A stretch of DNA of 64,000 bases from Dysgonomonas sp. UBA7710. GTDB lineage: Bacteria; Bacteroidota; Bacteroidia; Bacteroidales; Dysgonomonadaceae. The notes under the pieces were generated by a model. The model was not told the DNA's origin, searched no databases, and saw only the letters and a program-made list of their open reading frames with translations. Positions within the stretch are counted from its first letter, which is position 1; every line of letters begins with the position of its first letter. Below, one piece after another: positions 45,706 to 53,412 of the stretch. A program made the translations under genes and the position numbers. The DNA lies in contig NZ_DLFW01000045.1 in assembly GCF_002482385.1 (NCBI RefSeq), positions 1 through 64,000 of the forward strand, given 5' to 3'.

Positions 45706-46045
45706 AGTTAACAACTTGTAAATCATTACTCGTAACTAAAAAAAGGTAACAAAGGTAACAGGTTTTTCAGTTAACAGTCAACAACTTGTATCTTGTATCT
45801 CGTCTACTTGTATCTCTTTCAAAAAAGGTAACAAACGTAACACTATTTGCAGTGAACAGTTATCAGTCATCAGTCATCAGTTAACAACTCATAAGATATA
45901 AAAACTTTGCGCCTTTGCGTCTCTGCGTGAAACAAAATAAGACGCCAGCCAACCCGTAACTCGTAACTGCCCGAAGGGTAAAGTAACTCGTAACTGTTAA
46001 AAAGTAACACATGTAACAGTTTTTACTCATTTTCCGACAGTAACT
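45706..46045 (-). repeat. Mosaic intergenic repeat, copy 3 (inverted)
   Basis: Same words as copies 1 and 2 on the minus strand: CGTCTTATTTTGTTTCACGC, AGAGACGCAAAGGCGCAAAG, GTTAACTGATGACTGATGAC, GTTACCTTTGTTACCTTTTT, plus CTTGTATCTCGTCTACTTG-like runs also present in copy 4. It fills the kdpC to kdpD-domain gap. An AAAATTTAAACAG end-like sequence lies at 46.11 kb. Confidence 0.8.
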
Positions 46046-46139
46046 TTTTATTCTTTATATATCACATCAAATGATTTACATACAGATAATTAAATTCATT
46101 ATTCATTACAAAATTTAAACAGACTCTTAACTGGCTTTA

Positions 46140-46700
46140 TTATTTCAAGCTATCCAATGCTATATTTAGCTTTAATACATTGATCTTTTCAGGGCCGAAT
46201 AAGTCAAATAGTGGTTTTTCAGTTTCCCGGTCAATCAACTCAAGCAATTTGGATTCTTCTATATTACGGGTCTTTGCTATTCTTTTTACCTGTACTTTTG
46301 CTGCCTGTACCGAAAAATGGGGATCAAGGCCGCTTCCGCTGGCTGTTACCAGATCGACCGGGATTTCAGATTTATTTATTTCGGGATTATGTACAAGGAA
46401 GGTATCTATACGAGCCTGAACTTGTGTCAGATATTCTTCGTTGGATGGTCCTTTATTACTTCCTCCGGAGCCCGCTGCATTGTAACCGATAGCCGATGGT
46501 CGTGACCAGAAATATTTATCATCCGTAAATGATTGCCCGATATTCGAGTAATATTTTTTCCCATTGAGTTCTATTATCTCTCCCTTGCCTTGATTTGGGG
46601 AAAGTTGCGCGATCCCCCAAACCGCAACCGGATATATAACCGCGAAGAGTAATAGTATAGCGACTGTCAGCCTGATGGCCGGAATAATATGCTGTTTCAT
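46140..46700 (-). CDS. kdpC: Potassium-transporting ATPase subunit C
   Basis: 186 residues: one N-terminal membrane helix (LTVAILLLFAVIYPVAVWGI) and a periplasmic domain. It stabilizes the KdpAB complex and raises nucleotide affinity of KdpB. Family marks are QSFTDDKYFWSRPSA, GGSNKGPSNEEYL, PVDLVTASGSGLDPHFSVQAA and ESKLLELIDRETEKPLFDLFG. Length is normal. It is the last gene of the kdpFABC operon, 14 bp after kdpB. Confidence 0.96.
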   Translation of the reverse strand: MKQHIIPAIRLTVAILLLFAVIYPVAVWGIAQLSPNQGKGEIIELNGKKYYSNIGQSFTDDKYFWSRPSAIGYNAAGSGGSNKGPSNEEYLTQVQARIDTFLVHNPEINKSEIPVDLVTASGSGLDPHFSVQAAKVQVKRIAKTRNIEESKLLELIDRETEKPLFDLFGPEKINVLKLNIALDSLK

Positions 46701-46714
46701 TTTTTATATTTTTA

Positions 46715-48730
46715 TCAGATGAATAATGATACGATTATGTCTATCAATTTGATTCCTGCAAATGGAACAAGGATTCCACCTAAACCATAGATAAGTAAAT
46801 TTCGTCTTAACAGAGCCGATGCTCCTATCGGTTTATAGGCAACTCCTTTTAATGCCAACGGAATCAGAATGGGAATGATTATTGCATTAAAGATAATAGC
46901 TGAAAGGATAGCGCTTTCGGGACTGCTCAGTCTCATGACATTGAGGCTTTGCAAAGCAGGGATGGCTGTAATGAACAATGCCGGAATAATGGCGAAATAC
47001 TTAGCGACATCATTCGCAATACTGAATGTAGTAAGCGTACCTCTAGTCATTAATAACTGTTTACCGATTTCTACCACCTCGATCAGTTTAGTGGGGTCAT
47101 TATCCAGATCGACCATGTTCCCGGCTTCTTTGGCTGCCTGCGTTCCACTATTCATGGCTACACCTACATTGGCCTGTGCAAGAGCAGGTGCATCATTTGT
47201 GCCGTCACCCATCATTGCAACCAGCCGTCCTTCATTCTGCTCCTTTTTTATATAGTTCATCTTATCCTCGGGTTTGGCTTCCGCGATAAAATCATCGACT
47301 CCGGCTTTTTCCGAAATATATTTTGCAGTCAGCGGATTATCTCCGGTTACCATCACTGTTTTTATTCCCATTTTGCGTAAGCGTTCAAAGCGTTCATGTA
47401 TACCCGGTTTAATAATATCCTGCAATTCAATGGTTCCAACGATTTTATTATTAACAGCTACAACCAAGGGTGTACCTCCGTTCTCTGAAATTATTTTAAC
47501 CATGTTGGCAACATCTTCCGGATATGGGTTTCCGTTTCTTTCAGCTAATGACCGGATAGCATCGGCAGCTCCTTTGCGTATCTGCATATCTCCGACATCA
47601 ACACCTGAGCAACGTGTCTCTGCTGTGAATTCTATAAACTTGAAACGGGATGCAGGCATATCGTAATTAGACGGATTCACCTGAGCCAGTTCGACGATTG
47701 ATTTGCCTTCGGGTGTCTGATCTGCTAATGAGCTTAGAACGGTAATTCTGACAAACTCATCATTATTTACTCCATCGGCAGGGTAAAAATGAGTTGCTTT
47801 ACGGTTGCCGATTGTAATAGTCCCTGTCTTATCCAAAAGCAGGACATCGATATCTCCCGCGGTTTCTACGGCCTTTCCGCTCTTAGTAATTACATTTGCC
47901 CGTAATGCCCTGTCCATACCGGCAATACCTATGGCAGACAATAATCCGCCAATGGTTGTGGGAATCAGGCATACAAACAGGGAAATAAATGCTGCAATTG
48001 TAATCGATACATTCGCGTAATCGGCAAAAGGCTTCAACGTAACGCAGACAATAATAAATACAAGCGTGAATCCCGCTAACAGTATAGTTAAAGCGATCTC
48101 ATTGGGCGTTTTTTGACGGCTTGCACCTTCTACCAGAGCGATCATCTTGTCAAGAAAACTTTCTCCGGACCGGGTTGTAACCTGTACTATTATTTTATCC
48201 GACAAAACTTTTGTACCTCCTGTTACCGAACTTTTATCTCCTCCGGCTTCCCTGATAACGGGTGCGGATTCTCCGGTAATGGCGCTCTCGTCTATTGTCG
48301 CCAGCCCTTCAATGATTTCCCCATCGGCAGGAATAATATCTCCGGCTTCACAAACAAAGATATCTCCTTTCTTTAATAGAGCGGAAGATACGACACTCCC
48401 GCCTTGAAGTTTTGCCGGGGTTTCTTCTCTCGTTTTCCGTAGACTATCAGCCTGGGCCTTTCCCCGTGCTTCAGCAATAGCTTCAGCAAAATTGGCGAAT
48501 AATACAGTCGCCAGGAGAACGAGAAAGACAATGAAATTGTATGCGAAACTACCTTGCGAAGTTTCTCCGGATAAAGTCCATAGGCTAACGAAAAACATAA
48601 TTATTGTCCCGATCTCCACTGTAAACATAATCGGGTTGCGGAACATTATTTTAGGATTCAGTTTCACAAAAGATTGTTTAAGTGCTTCCTGCACTAATCC
48701 TTTCTGAAGCAAAGATTGATTCTTATTCAT
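46715..48730 (-). CDS. kdpB: Potassium-transporting ATPase ATP-binding subunit B
   Basis: 671-residue P-type ATPase (class P1A) that hydrolyses ATP to drive K+ uptake by KdpFABC. Key motifs: the TGES loop (DESAITGESAPV), the phosphorylation site DKTGTITIGNR, MVTGDNPLTA, MMGDGTNDAPALAQANVGVA, and NPTKLIEVVEIGKQLLMTRG near the C-terminal helices. Length matches the family. It lies 18 bp after kdpA and 14 bp before kdpC. Confidence 0.97.
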   Translation of the reverse strand: MNKNQSLLQKGLVQEALKQSFVKLNPKIMFRNPIMFTVEIGTIIMFFVSLWTLSGETSQGSFAYNFIVFLVLLATVLFANFAEAIAEARGKAQADSLRKTREETPAKLQGGSVVSSALLKKGDIFVCEAGDIIPADGEIIEGLATIDESAITGESAPVIREAGGDKSSVTGGTKVLSDKIIVQVTTRSGESFLDKMIALVEGASRQKTPNEIALTILLAGFTLVFIIVCVTLKPFADYANVSITIAAFISLFVCLIPTTIGGLLSAIGIAGMDRALRANVITKSGKAVETAGDIDVLLLDKTGTITIGNRKATHFYPADGVNNDEFVRITVLSSLADQTPEGKSIVELAQVNPSNYDMPASRFKFIEFTAETRCSGVDVGDMQIRKGAADAIRSLAERNGNPYPEDVANMVKIISENGGTPLVVAVNNKIVGTIELQDIIKPGIHERFERLRKMGIKTVMVTGDNPLTAKYISEKAGVDDFIAEAKPEDKMNYIKKEQNEGRLVAMMGDGTNDAPALAQANVGVAMNSGTQAAKEAGNMVDLDNDPTKLIEVVEIGKQLLMTRGTLTTFSIANDVAKYFAIIPALFITAIPALQSLNVMRLSSPESAILSAIIFNAIIIPILIPLALKGVAYKPIGASALLRRNLLIYGLGGILVPFAGIKLIDIIVSLFI

Positions 48731-48748
48731 ATTTTCTTTAATATTATA

Positions 48749-50437
48749 TTAATACAAGGTAAAGTATTCGGCAACAGGCCCTAAGGCAAGAGCAGGTAGA
48801 AAGGACAATAATGCGATAATAAGTATAACGGCAAATACCATTGTGCCAAACGTCGCCGTATCGGTTCTTAATGTACCGTCGCCTTCTGGGATAAATTTCT
48901 TTTCAGCTAAAAGTCCGGCAATGGCAACAGGCCCTATTATCGGAAGAAAACGGGATAATATCAGCACAATTCCGGTACTTATATTCCACCACAGGGTGTT
49001 ATCACCTAATCCTTCAAATCCACTACCGTTGTTTGCTGAGGATGAGGTGTATTCATAAAGTATTTCACTGAAGCCATGGAATCCGGGATTATTAAGAGTG
49101 GATGCTCCCTGGTCGGGAAAGGCTGTCGCAAGTGCTGTTCCTGTCAGAATAAGGAACGGGTGTATCAGCGCAATTATCATCGCTATTTTCATTTCCCGGG
49201 CCTCTATCTTTTTCCCTAAGAATTCGGGAGTGCGCCCTACCATCAATCCACTGATGAATACAGCGAGGATTATAAATATCAGGAAGTTTAGTATACCTGC
49301 ACCGACTCCACCATAAAAGCAGTTGACCATCATGGCTAATAACTGGTTCATACCCGACAGTGGCATCGTACTATCGTGCATAGAGTTGACAGACCCTGTG
49401 GAAATAACGGTGGTGACAATACTCCAGAATCCCGAAGCAGCAGCTCCTATGCGGGTTTCTTTTCCTTCCATTGCTCCCAATGAATTATCGACGCCCATCG
49501 CCGATATGGCGGGATTACCATTTATTTCCATTATTATATTCGGAATAACAAGTAGTAAGAATCCGATTGTCATTACACCAAGTATCATTCGCGAGAGTCG
49601 TCGTCTTCGTGTAAAATAGCCGAAAGCAAATATCATGGCTATCGGGATAACAAACTGGGCAAACATTTCCGCCATGTTGGTCAGATAAGAAGGATTTTCG
49701 AACGGATGAGTTGAGTTAGCCCCGAAGAAACCGCCTCCGTTTGTTCCGACATGTTTAATGGCTATAAATGCAGCGGCGGGTCCTCTGGATACTTCTACAG
49801 TATTTCCTTGTAATGTTGTGATACTGTCTTTTCCTTCGAATGTCATTGGAGTGCCTTCAAACACAAGTATAATGGCTATAACTAAAGATACAGGTAGTAA
49901 AATACGGGTACATGATTTTATGAAATAATTATAGAAATTACCTAACTGAGTCGTACTTTTATCCCGGAATGCCCTGAATACAACTGCTGCCGCAGCCATA
50001 CCTGTACCTGCGCTAACAAATTGAAGGAACATCAGCCACATTTGTCCCAGATATGATATCCCTGTTTCCCCTGAGTAGTGTTGCAGGTCGCAGTTTACCA
50101 CAAAGGATATAGTTGTATTGAATGCCAGATCAGGAGACATATCCGGATTACTATCCGGATTCAAAGGAAGACTGCCTTGTGTCATTAAGATCAGCATCCC
50201 CAGTAAAAACCAGACAAAATTAATGGTGAGTAATGCTACAAGATGTTGCTTCCAGGTCATCTCTGCCAGAGGGTTAATTCCTCCCAATTTATATAATAGC
50301 CTGTCTATCGGATTGAAGACGGGATCAAAGAATGTCTTTTTCCCTCCATAAACTTTTGCGATGTACTTTCCTAAAGGTATTGCCAGAGTTACAGATAGAA
50401 CAAACATTACAATTATGCCTAAAATTTCTGTGTTCAT
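48749..50437 (-). CDS. kdpA: Potassium-transporting ATPase potassium-binding subunit A
   Basis: 562 residues, ten or so membrane helices, related to the superfamily of K+ transporters. It holds the selectivity filter. Conserved pieces include NPLAEMTWKQHLVALL, SFVVNCDLQHYSGETGISYL, HVGTNGGGFFGANSTHPFEN, MLIMTQG, NSMHDSTMPLSGMNQLLAMM, VGRTPEFLGKKIEAREMK and SSANNGSGFEGLGDNTLWWN. It follows kdpF by 32 bp. Confidence 0.97.
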   Translation of the reverse strand: MNTEILGIIVMFVLSVTLAIPLGKYIAKVYGGKKTFFDPVFNPIDRLLYKLGGINPLAEMTWKQHLVALLTINFVWFLLGMLILMTQGSLPLNPDSNPDMSPDLAFNTTISFVVNCDLQHYSGETGISYLGQMWLMFLQFVSAGTGMAAAAVVFRAFRDKSTTQLGNFYNYFIKSCTRILLPVSLVIAIILVFEGTPMTFEGKDSITTLQGNTVEVSRGPAAAFIAIKHVGTNGGGFFGANSTHPFENPSYLTNMAEMFAQFVIPIAMIFAFGYFTRRRRLSRMILGVMTIGFLLLVIPNIIMEINGNPAISAMGVDNSLGAMEGKETRIGAAASGFWSIVTTVISTGSVNSMHDSTMPLSGMNQLLAMMVNCFYGGVGAGILNFLIFIILAVFISGLMVGRTPEFLGKKIEAREMKIAMIIALIHPFLILTGTALATAFPDQGASTLNNPGFHGFSEILYEYTSSSANNGSGFEGLGDNTLWWNISTGIVLILSRFLPIIGPVAIAGLLAEKKFIPEGDGTLRTDTATFGTMVFAVILIIALLSFLPALALGPVAEYFTLY

Positions 50438-50469
50438 ATTTTCTTATATTTTTCTTGTCTGTTATTTTA

Positions 50470-50547
50470 TCAGAATTTTTCCGGACGTACCAAAACGTAG
50501 CAGATGTAACAAAACACCCCTATTGCTATAATGAATAATGGGATCAT
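50470..50547 (-). CDS. kdpF: Potassium-transporting ATPase subunit F
   Basis: A 25-codon ORF encodes a single membrane helix (MIPLFIIAIGVFCYICYVLV) ending in RPEKF, the typical KdpF ending (a short basic-acidic tail after the helix). It starts with ATG at 50547 and stops with TGA at 50470-50472, just upstream of kdpA, where kdpF sits in other genomes. KdpF is a small lipid-like stabilizer of the KdpABC complex. Confidence 0.85.
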   Translation of the reverse strand: MIPLFIIAIGVFCYICYVLVRPEKF

Positions 50548-50558
50548 AATGGTAAATT

Positions 50559-50642
50559 TTATATTTTTTCAAAAAAATCTATTGTTCTATAAAATAGTCC
50601 GAAGCAGGTAATACCTGCTATTACTAATATCACGGTAAGCAT
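50559..50642 (-). CDS. 27-residue membrane micro-ORF upstream of kdpF
   Basis: ATG at 50642, TAA at 50559-50561. The product is one hydrophobic helix (MLTVILVIAGITCFGLFY) followed by RTIDFFEKI. It is the first ORF after the sigma-54 promoter (about 44 nt of leader) and ends 11 bp before kdpF. Composition and length are like KdpF but the tail differs (IDFFEKI instead of RPEKF). It could be a second small subunit of the Kdp complex, a regulatory membrane peptide, or a leader peptide. I know of no name for it. Confidence 0.55.
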   Translation of the reverse strand: MLTVILVIAGITCFGLFYRTIDFFEKI

Positions 50643-50696
50643 ATTCTTCTTTTTTAGTTATACATATAAAATTCTCTTAATTGTTTCTTTTCTATA

Positions 50697-50712
50697 TGCC
50701 ATTTATATGCCA
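50697..50712 (-). promoter_or_regulatory. Sigma-54 (-24/-12) promoter of the kdp operon
   Basis: The minus strand reads TGGCATATAAATGGCA: GG (50711-50710) and GC (50699-50698) are exactly 10 bp apart, and the first block TGGCA is consensus. The second block TGGCA differs from TTGCA by one base. Transcription would start near 50686. The presence of a sigma-54 activator in the same gene cluster supports it. Confidence 0.7.
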
Positions 50713-50784
50713 AAGAAATGTCTTGATGTGGAATGTGTTGTTGGTTAGTGTGTTATGGCGAATTTGGCGTGACGGCTAAATCGG

Positions 50785-50831
50785 AATAGCCTATCATAAT
50801 GAGAGGGATATTCTCATTATGATAGGCTATT
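50785..50831. promoter_or_regulatory. Perfect 20-bp-arm palindrome upstream of the kdp promoter
   Basis: AATAGCCTATCATAATGAGA (50785-50804) is perfectly inverted at 50812-50831 around a 7-base spacer. It lies roughly 100-145 bp upstream of the proposed kdp start, the usual distance of an enhancer site for a sigma-54 activator. It is also 131 bp beyond the stop of the Crp/Fnr gene, so it could instead end that transcript, but neither side has a T run. The rest of 50643-50961 shows no gene. Confidence 0.6.
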
Positions 50832-50961
50832 AAATTATGGCTTGTTAGGAATCCTTTATATTTTCAATCTCTTGAATGGTATGTTTTTCATCTACAATGA
50901 TCTTTTACATCCATTTGTCAAACCGGTAATCAAAGCTGTGTCGGTACAGATGAAAAATCTG

Positions 50962-51654
50962 TCAGACGTATTTCAGTAAAGAAGGAATAGACAACAATTC
51001 CACATTTCTGCCATCTATCTTTAGTAAACCTTCGCCAGCCATTCTTTTTATTTCATTGGCTAATGCCGGCCGGGTCACACTCAGATATTCGGCCAATTGA
51101 GTCTGATTGTGTTCCATTACAGATAATGTGTCGCTCTGTTTGTGCTCAAACAGATAATAGATAAAGCGGCTTCTGATGCTCTTATAAGATAATATCCGTA
51201 ATCTGCTTACCGTACAGGCATTACAATTTCCGGTAAGCCTCAAAAAGTTTTTTAGAAGCTCGGGCTCTGAACTTATCAGCTTAAATGCAGACTCTTTCGT
51301 CGCTTTAAATAAAATACCATCTTCCACAACAGTGAAGGTAGCGGGAAATATACTATTCCCGTCAAACAGATGAGGGGTAGCAAATGCCCGTGGGCCTATA
51401 AGGTTTTCCACCTTGACGTTATTACCCGACACATCGATAATGTTTACCTCAAGATTTCCTTTCAGCAAGATGTACATGTGCAGGCAGGGCGTGTTCTGAC
51501 GGATAATAATTTCGCCTTTGGATATTTCGGTCACAGTATAATCCAACCTGTCTAACAAAGTCTTTTTTGCATCCTCATTCAATCCCCTGAATAAAGGGAT
51601 TTTGTGGATGATATTGATTTGTTGGTCGGTCAGGTAATTATTGTGCTCCATCAA
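50962..51654 (-). CDS. Crp/Fnr-family transcription regulator, first of a pair
   Basis: 230 residues: N-terminal cyclic-nucleotide-binding-like beta barrel (about 15-130: KIPLFRGLNEDAKKTLLDRL, GEIIIRQNTPCLHMYILLKG), dimer helix, and C-terminal HTH (TQLAEYLSVTRPALANEIKRMAGEGLL). No four-cysteine Fnr cluster at the N terminus. A CNAC pair (GNCNACTVSR) lies on the long helix. Probably senses redox, NO or a small ligand. It follows the second Crp-like gene on the same strand and has its own -7 box. Confidence 0.85.
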   Translation of the reverse strand: MMEHNNYLTDQQINIIHKIPLFRGLNEDAKKTLLDRLDYTVTEISKGEIIIRQNTPCLHMYILLKGNLEVNIIDVSGNNVKVENLIGPRAFATPHLFDGNSIFPATFTVVEDGILFKATKESAFKLISSEPELLKNFLRLTGNCNACTVSRLRILSYKSIRSRFIYYLFEHKQSDTLSVMEHNQTQLAEYLSVTRPALANEIKRMAGEGLLKIDGRNVELLSIPSLLKYV

Positions 51655-51674
51655 TCTTGTACTTTAAGGTTTAT

Positions 51675-51682
51675 CAAAGATA
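51675..51682 (-). promoter_or_regulatory. Candidate -7 promoter box for the first Crp/Fnr gene
   Basis: The minus strand reads TATCTTTG (TAnnTTTG), 21 bp before the start codon. Confidence 0.5.
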
Positions 51683-51736
51683 ATTCTAGTTGTTTATTTT
51701 ACAAAAAGAGTTACAGCTTTTTAGCAAGCATGTTTC

Positions 51737-52411
51737 TTAAAAACGGACAATATGGATCAATCTGTTTTTATCCGTTATTGTAATCATTTTTTTATCGGCT
51801 GTTAACAATCCGTCGTGCTGCATATTTGAGAGTTCACGTTCCAGCGATTGGCGCGAAACTCCGAAGTATTCAGCCAGTGCACTTTTGGTTTTATCCAGTT
51901 CTATGGTATCCTCCTGTTTTATTTTCGATAAGTTAAGTATATATACCGCCAGTTTCTGACGGATAGTCCTGAAAGACATAAAATGAAGCTTCTTACTTAA
52001 CCGGGATGCGAAGTCGGCAGATATATCCAGATAATTTTTTAATAGAGTCTGGTTCATACTCAGCATTCTGAGCACCGATTGTTTTGGTATCACCAGTGCG
52101 GTGACATCCTCCCGTGCTATTGCCTGCACCGGGAAACGGTTATCCGGTCCGAATAGAAACAGGATGGCAAGAGGGCTTGGCGCATATATGTCTTCTACTT
52201 TCACTACCTTTCCTGAAGGGTCGGTCATTTCACCCTTTACGCTGCCCGAAAGTAGTATAATGAGCCTGTTACATAGTTCATCCTGTAGGGCCAGGACCTC
52301 TCCTTTTCTAAATTCTGTTTCGGTAATTTTCAGTTCCGAAAATATCATTTCTATTTCTGCTTCATGTATTGAACGAAAAAGCGGAATCTTTTTTAATGCT
52401 GTTAAATCCAT
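51737..52411 (-). CDS. Crp/Fnr-family regulator, HcpR-like, divergent from the hcp genes
   Basis: 224 residues: N-terminal sensor barrel (KIPLFRSIHEAEIEMIFSEL, GEVLALQDELCNRLIILLSG), dimer helix, and HTH (SALAEYFGVSRQSLERELSNMQHDGLL). No Fnr-type iron-sulfur cysteines. Its position, divergent from the ferredoxin-like gene and hcp over a palindrome matching the HcpR type, makes it the probable HcpR equivalent that responds to nitric oxide or nitrite. Its leader is very short (about 12 nt). Confidence 0.8.
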   Translation of the reverse strand: MDLTALKKIPLFRSIHEAEIEMIFSELKITETEFRKGEVLALQDELCNRLIILLSGSVKGEMTDPSGKVVKVEDIYAPSPLAILFLFGPDNRFPVQAIAREDVTALVIPKQSVLRMLSMNQTLLKNYLDISADFASRLSKKLHFMSFRTIRQKLAVYILNLSKIKQEDTIELDKTKSALAEYFGVSRQSLERELSNMQHDGLLTADKKMITITDKNRLIHIVRF

Positions 52412-52428
52412 ATCCTAATCTGTGTATT

Positions 52429-52436
52429 CAAAGATA
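52429..52436 (-). promoter_or_regulatory. -7 promoter box of the HcpR-like gene
   Basis: TATCTTTG on the minus strand. The start point near 52423 places the HcpR-type palindrome at about -43. Confidence 0.55.
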
Positions 52437-52459
52437 AAGATATAATTATTTTGGCTAAC

Positions 52460-52473
52460 GTCGCATATGTGAC
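52460..52473. promoter_or_regulatory. HcpR/Crp-type palindromic operator
   Basis: GTCGCATATGTGAC is a palindrome with one mismatch. The motif I remember for Porphyromonas gingivalis HcpR upstream of hcp is GTCGCATATGCGAC, 13 of 14 identical. The centre is about 44 bp from the probable start points of both divergent promoters, a class II-like activator position. Confidence 0.75.
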
Positions 52474-52496
52474 ATATTTCAAACGTACTACCAACT

Positions 52497-52504
52497 TAAT
52501 TTTG
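52497..52504 (+). promoter_or_regulatory. -7 promoter box of the ferredoxin-like gene and hcp
   Basis: TAATTTTG matches TAnnTTTG, 22 bp before the start codon. The HcpR-type site is centred 44 bp upstream of the probable start near 52511. Confidence 0.65.
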
Positions 52505-52526
52505 TAAAAAATAAAAAGGGTAAATA

Positions 52527-53390
52527 ATGAAAAGAACGATCATAAAAATAGATGAAGAACTATGTGACGGTTGTGGTGCCTGCGTATCAGGTTGCCATGA
52601 AGGAGCTTTACAGCTTATCAATGACAAAGCCGTTATGATTAGTGATCTCTATTGCGACGGTCTTGGTGCTTGTATAGGAGAATGTCCCGTCGGTGCTATT
52701 ACTCTCGAAGAACGTGAAGCTGAACCCTATGACGAGTATGCTGTGATGGAACGCATGCTCCCGAAAGGGGAGAAGGTAATACTCGCTCACCTGAACCATC
52801 TGAAAGAGCATGAGGAATACGAACTGTTACATCAGGGATTGGAGTATCTGAAAAAGCATAATGTGAAAGTGAACTTTCCTGCCGAAAATAAACAAAACTC
52901 AATTACGCAGGACAAACCCGCTTGCGGCTGTCCGGGCAGCATGATGCAGGAGATTAAAAGGCCTGCCCCATCCGGATTCACGATGGCTGCGCCTGTGATA
53001 GTACAACCATCCGAACTGAGACAATTTCCTGTACAGCTTCATTTACTAAATCCGAATGCCGGATTTCTTCGAGGAGCCAATCTGTTACTGGCTGCCGATT
53101 GTACAGCGTTTGCCAGTGGCGAGTTCCATAGCCGTTTCCTAAAAGGCAAGGCTCTTGCTATTGCCTGTCCTAAGTTAGACAGTAATACGCAATCGTATAT
53201 AGATAAGTTAATTGAGATGATTGATGAGGCCCAAATAGATACCCTTACCGTGCTTATCATGGAGGTTCCGTGTTGCGGAGGATTAGTACGGATAGTACAG
53301 ATGGCAAGGGAAGAGGCTGAGAGGAATGTCCCTGTGAAAGTAATCGTCCTTTCGGTGCAGGGCGATGTGAAAAAAGAAGAATGGATATAA
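52527..53390 (+). CDS. 4Fe-4S ferredoxin-like partner of Hcp
   Basis: 287 residues, cytosolic. The N-terminal ferredoxin domain has one full cluster motif (CDGCGACVSGCHEGA) and a second that lacks its second Cys (CDGLGACIGECPVGA). Further Cys pairs occur in ACGCPGSM, LAADCTAF, IACPKLD and VPCCGGL, so additional metal or redox sites are likely. Proteins of this kind commonly lie beside hcp and are thought to deliver electrons to it. It is 22 bp upstream of hcp under the HcpR-type operator. Confidence 0.8.
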   Translation: MKRTIIKIDEELCDGCGACVSGCHEGALQLINDKAVMISDLYCDGLGACIGECPVGAITLEEREAEPYDEYAVMERMLPKGEKVILAHLNHLKEHEEYELLHQGLEYLKKHNVKVNFPAENKQNSITQDKPACGCPGSMMQEIKRPAPSGFTMAAPVIVQPSELRQFPVQLHLLNPNAGFLRGANLLLAADCTAFASGEFHSRFLKGKALAIACPKLDSNTQSYIDKLIEMIDEAQIDTLTVLIMEVPCCGGLVRIVQMAREEAERNVPVKVIVLSVQGDVKKEEWI

Positions 53391-53412
53391 TCACTAACTA
53401 AAAAATATTATC

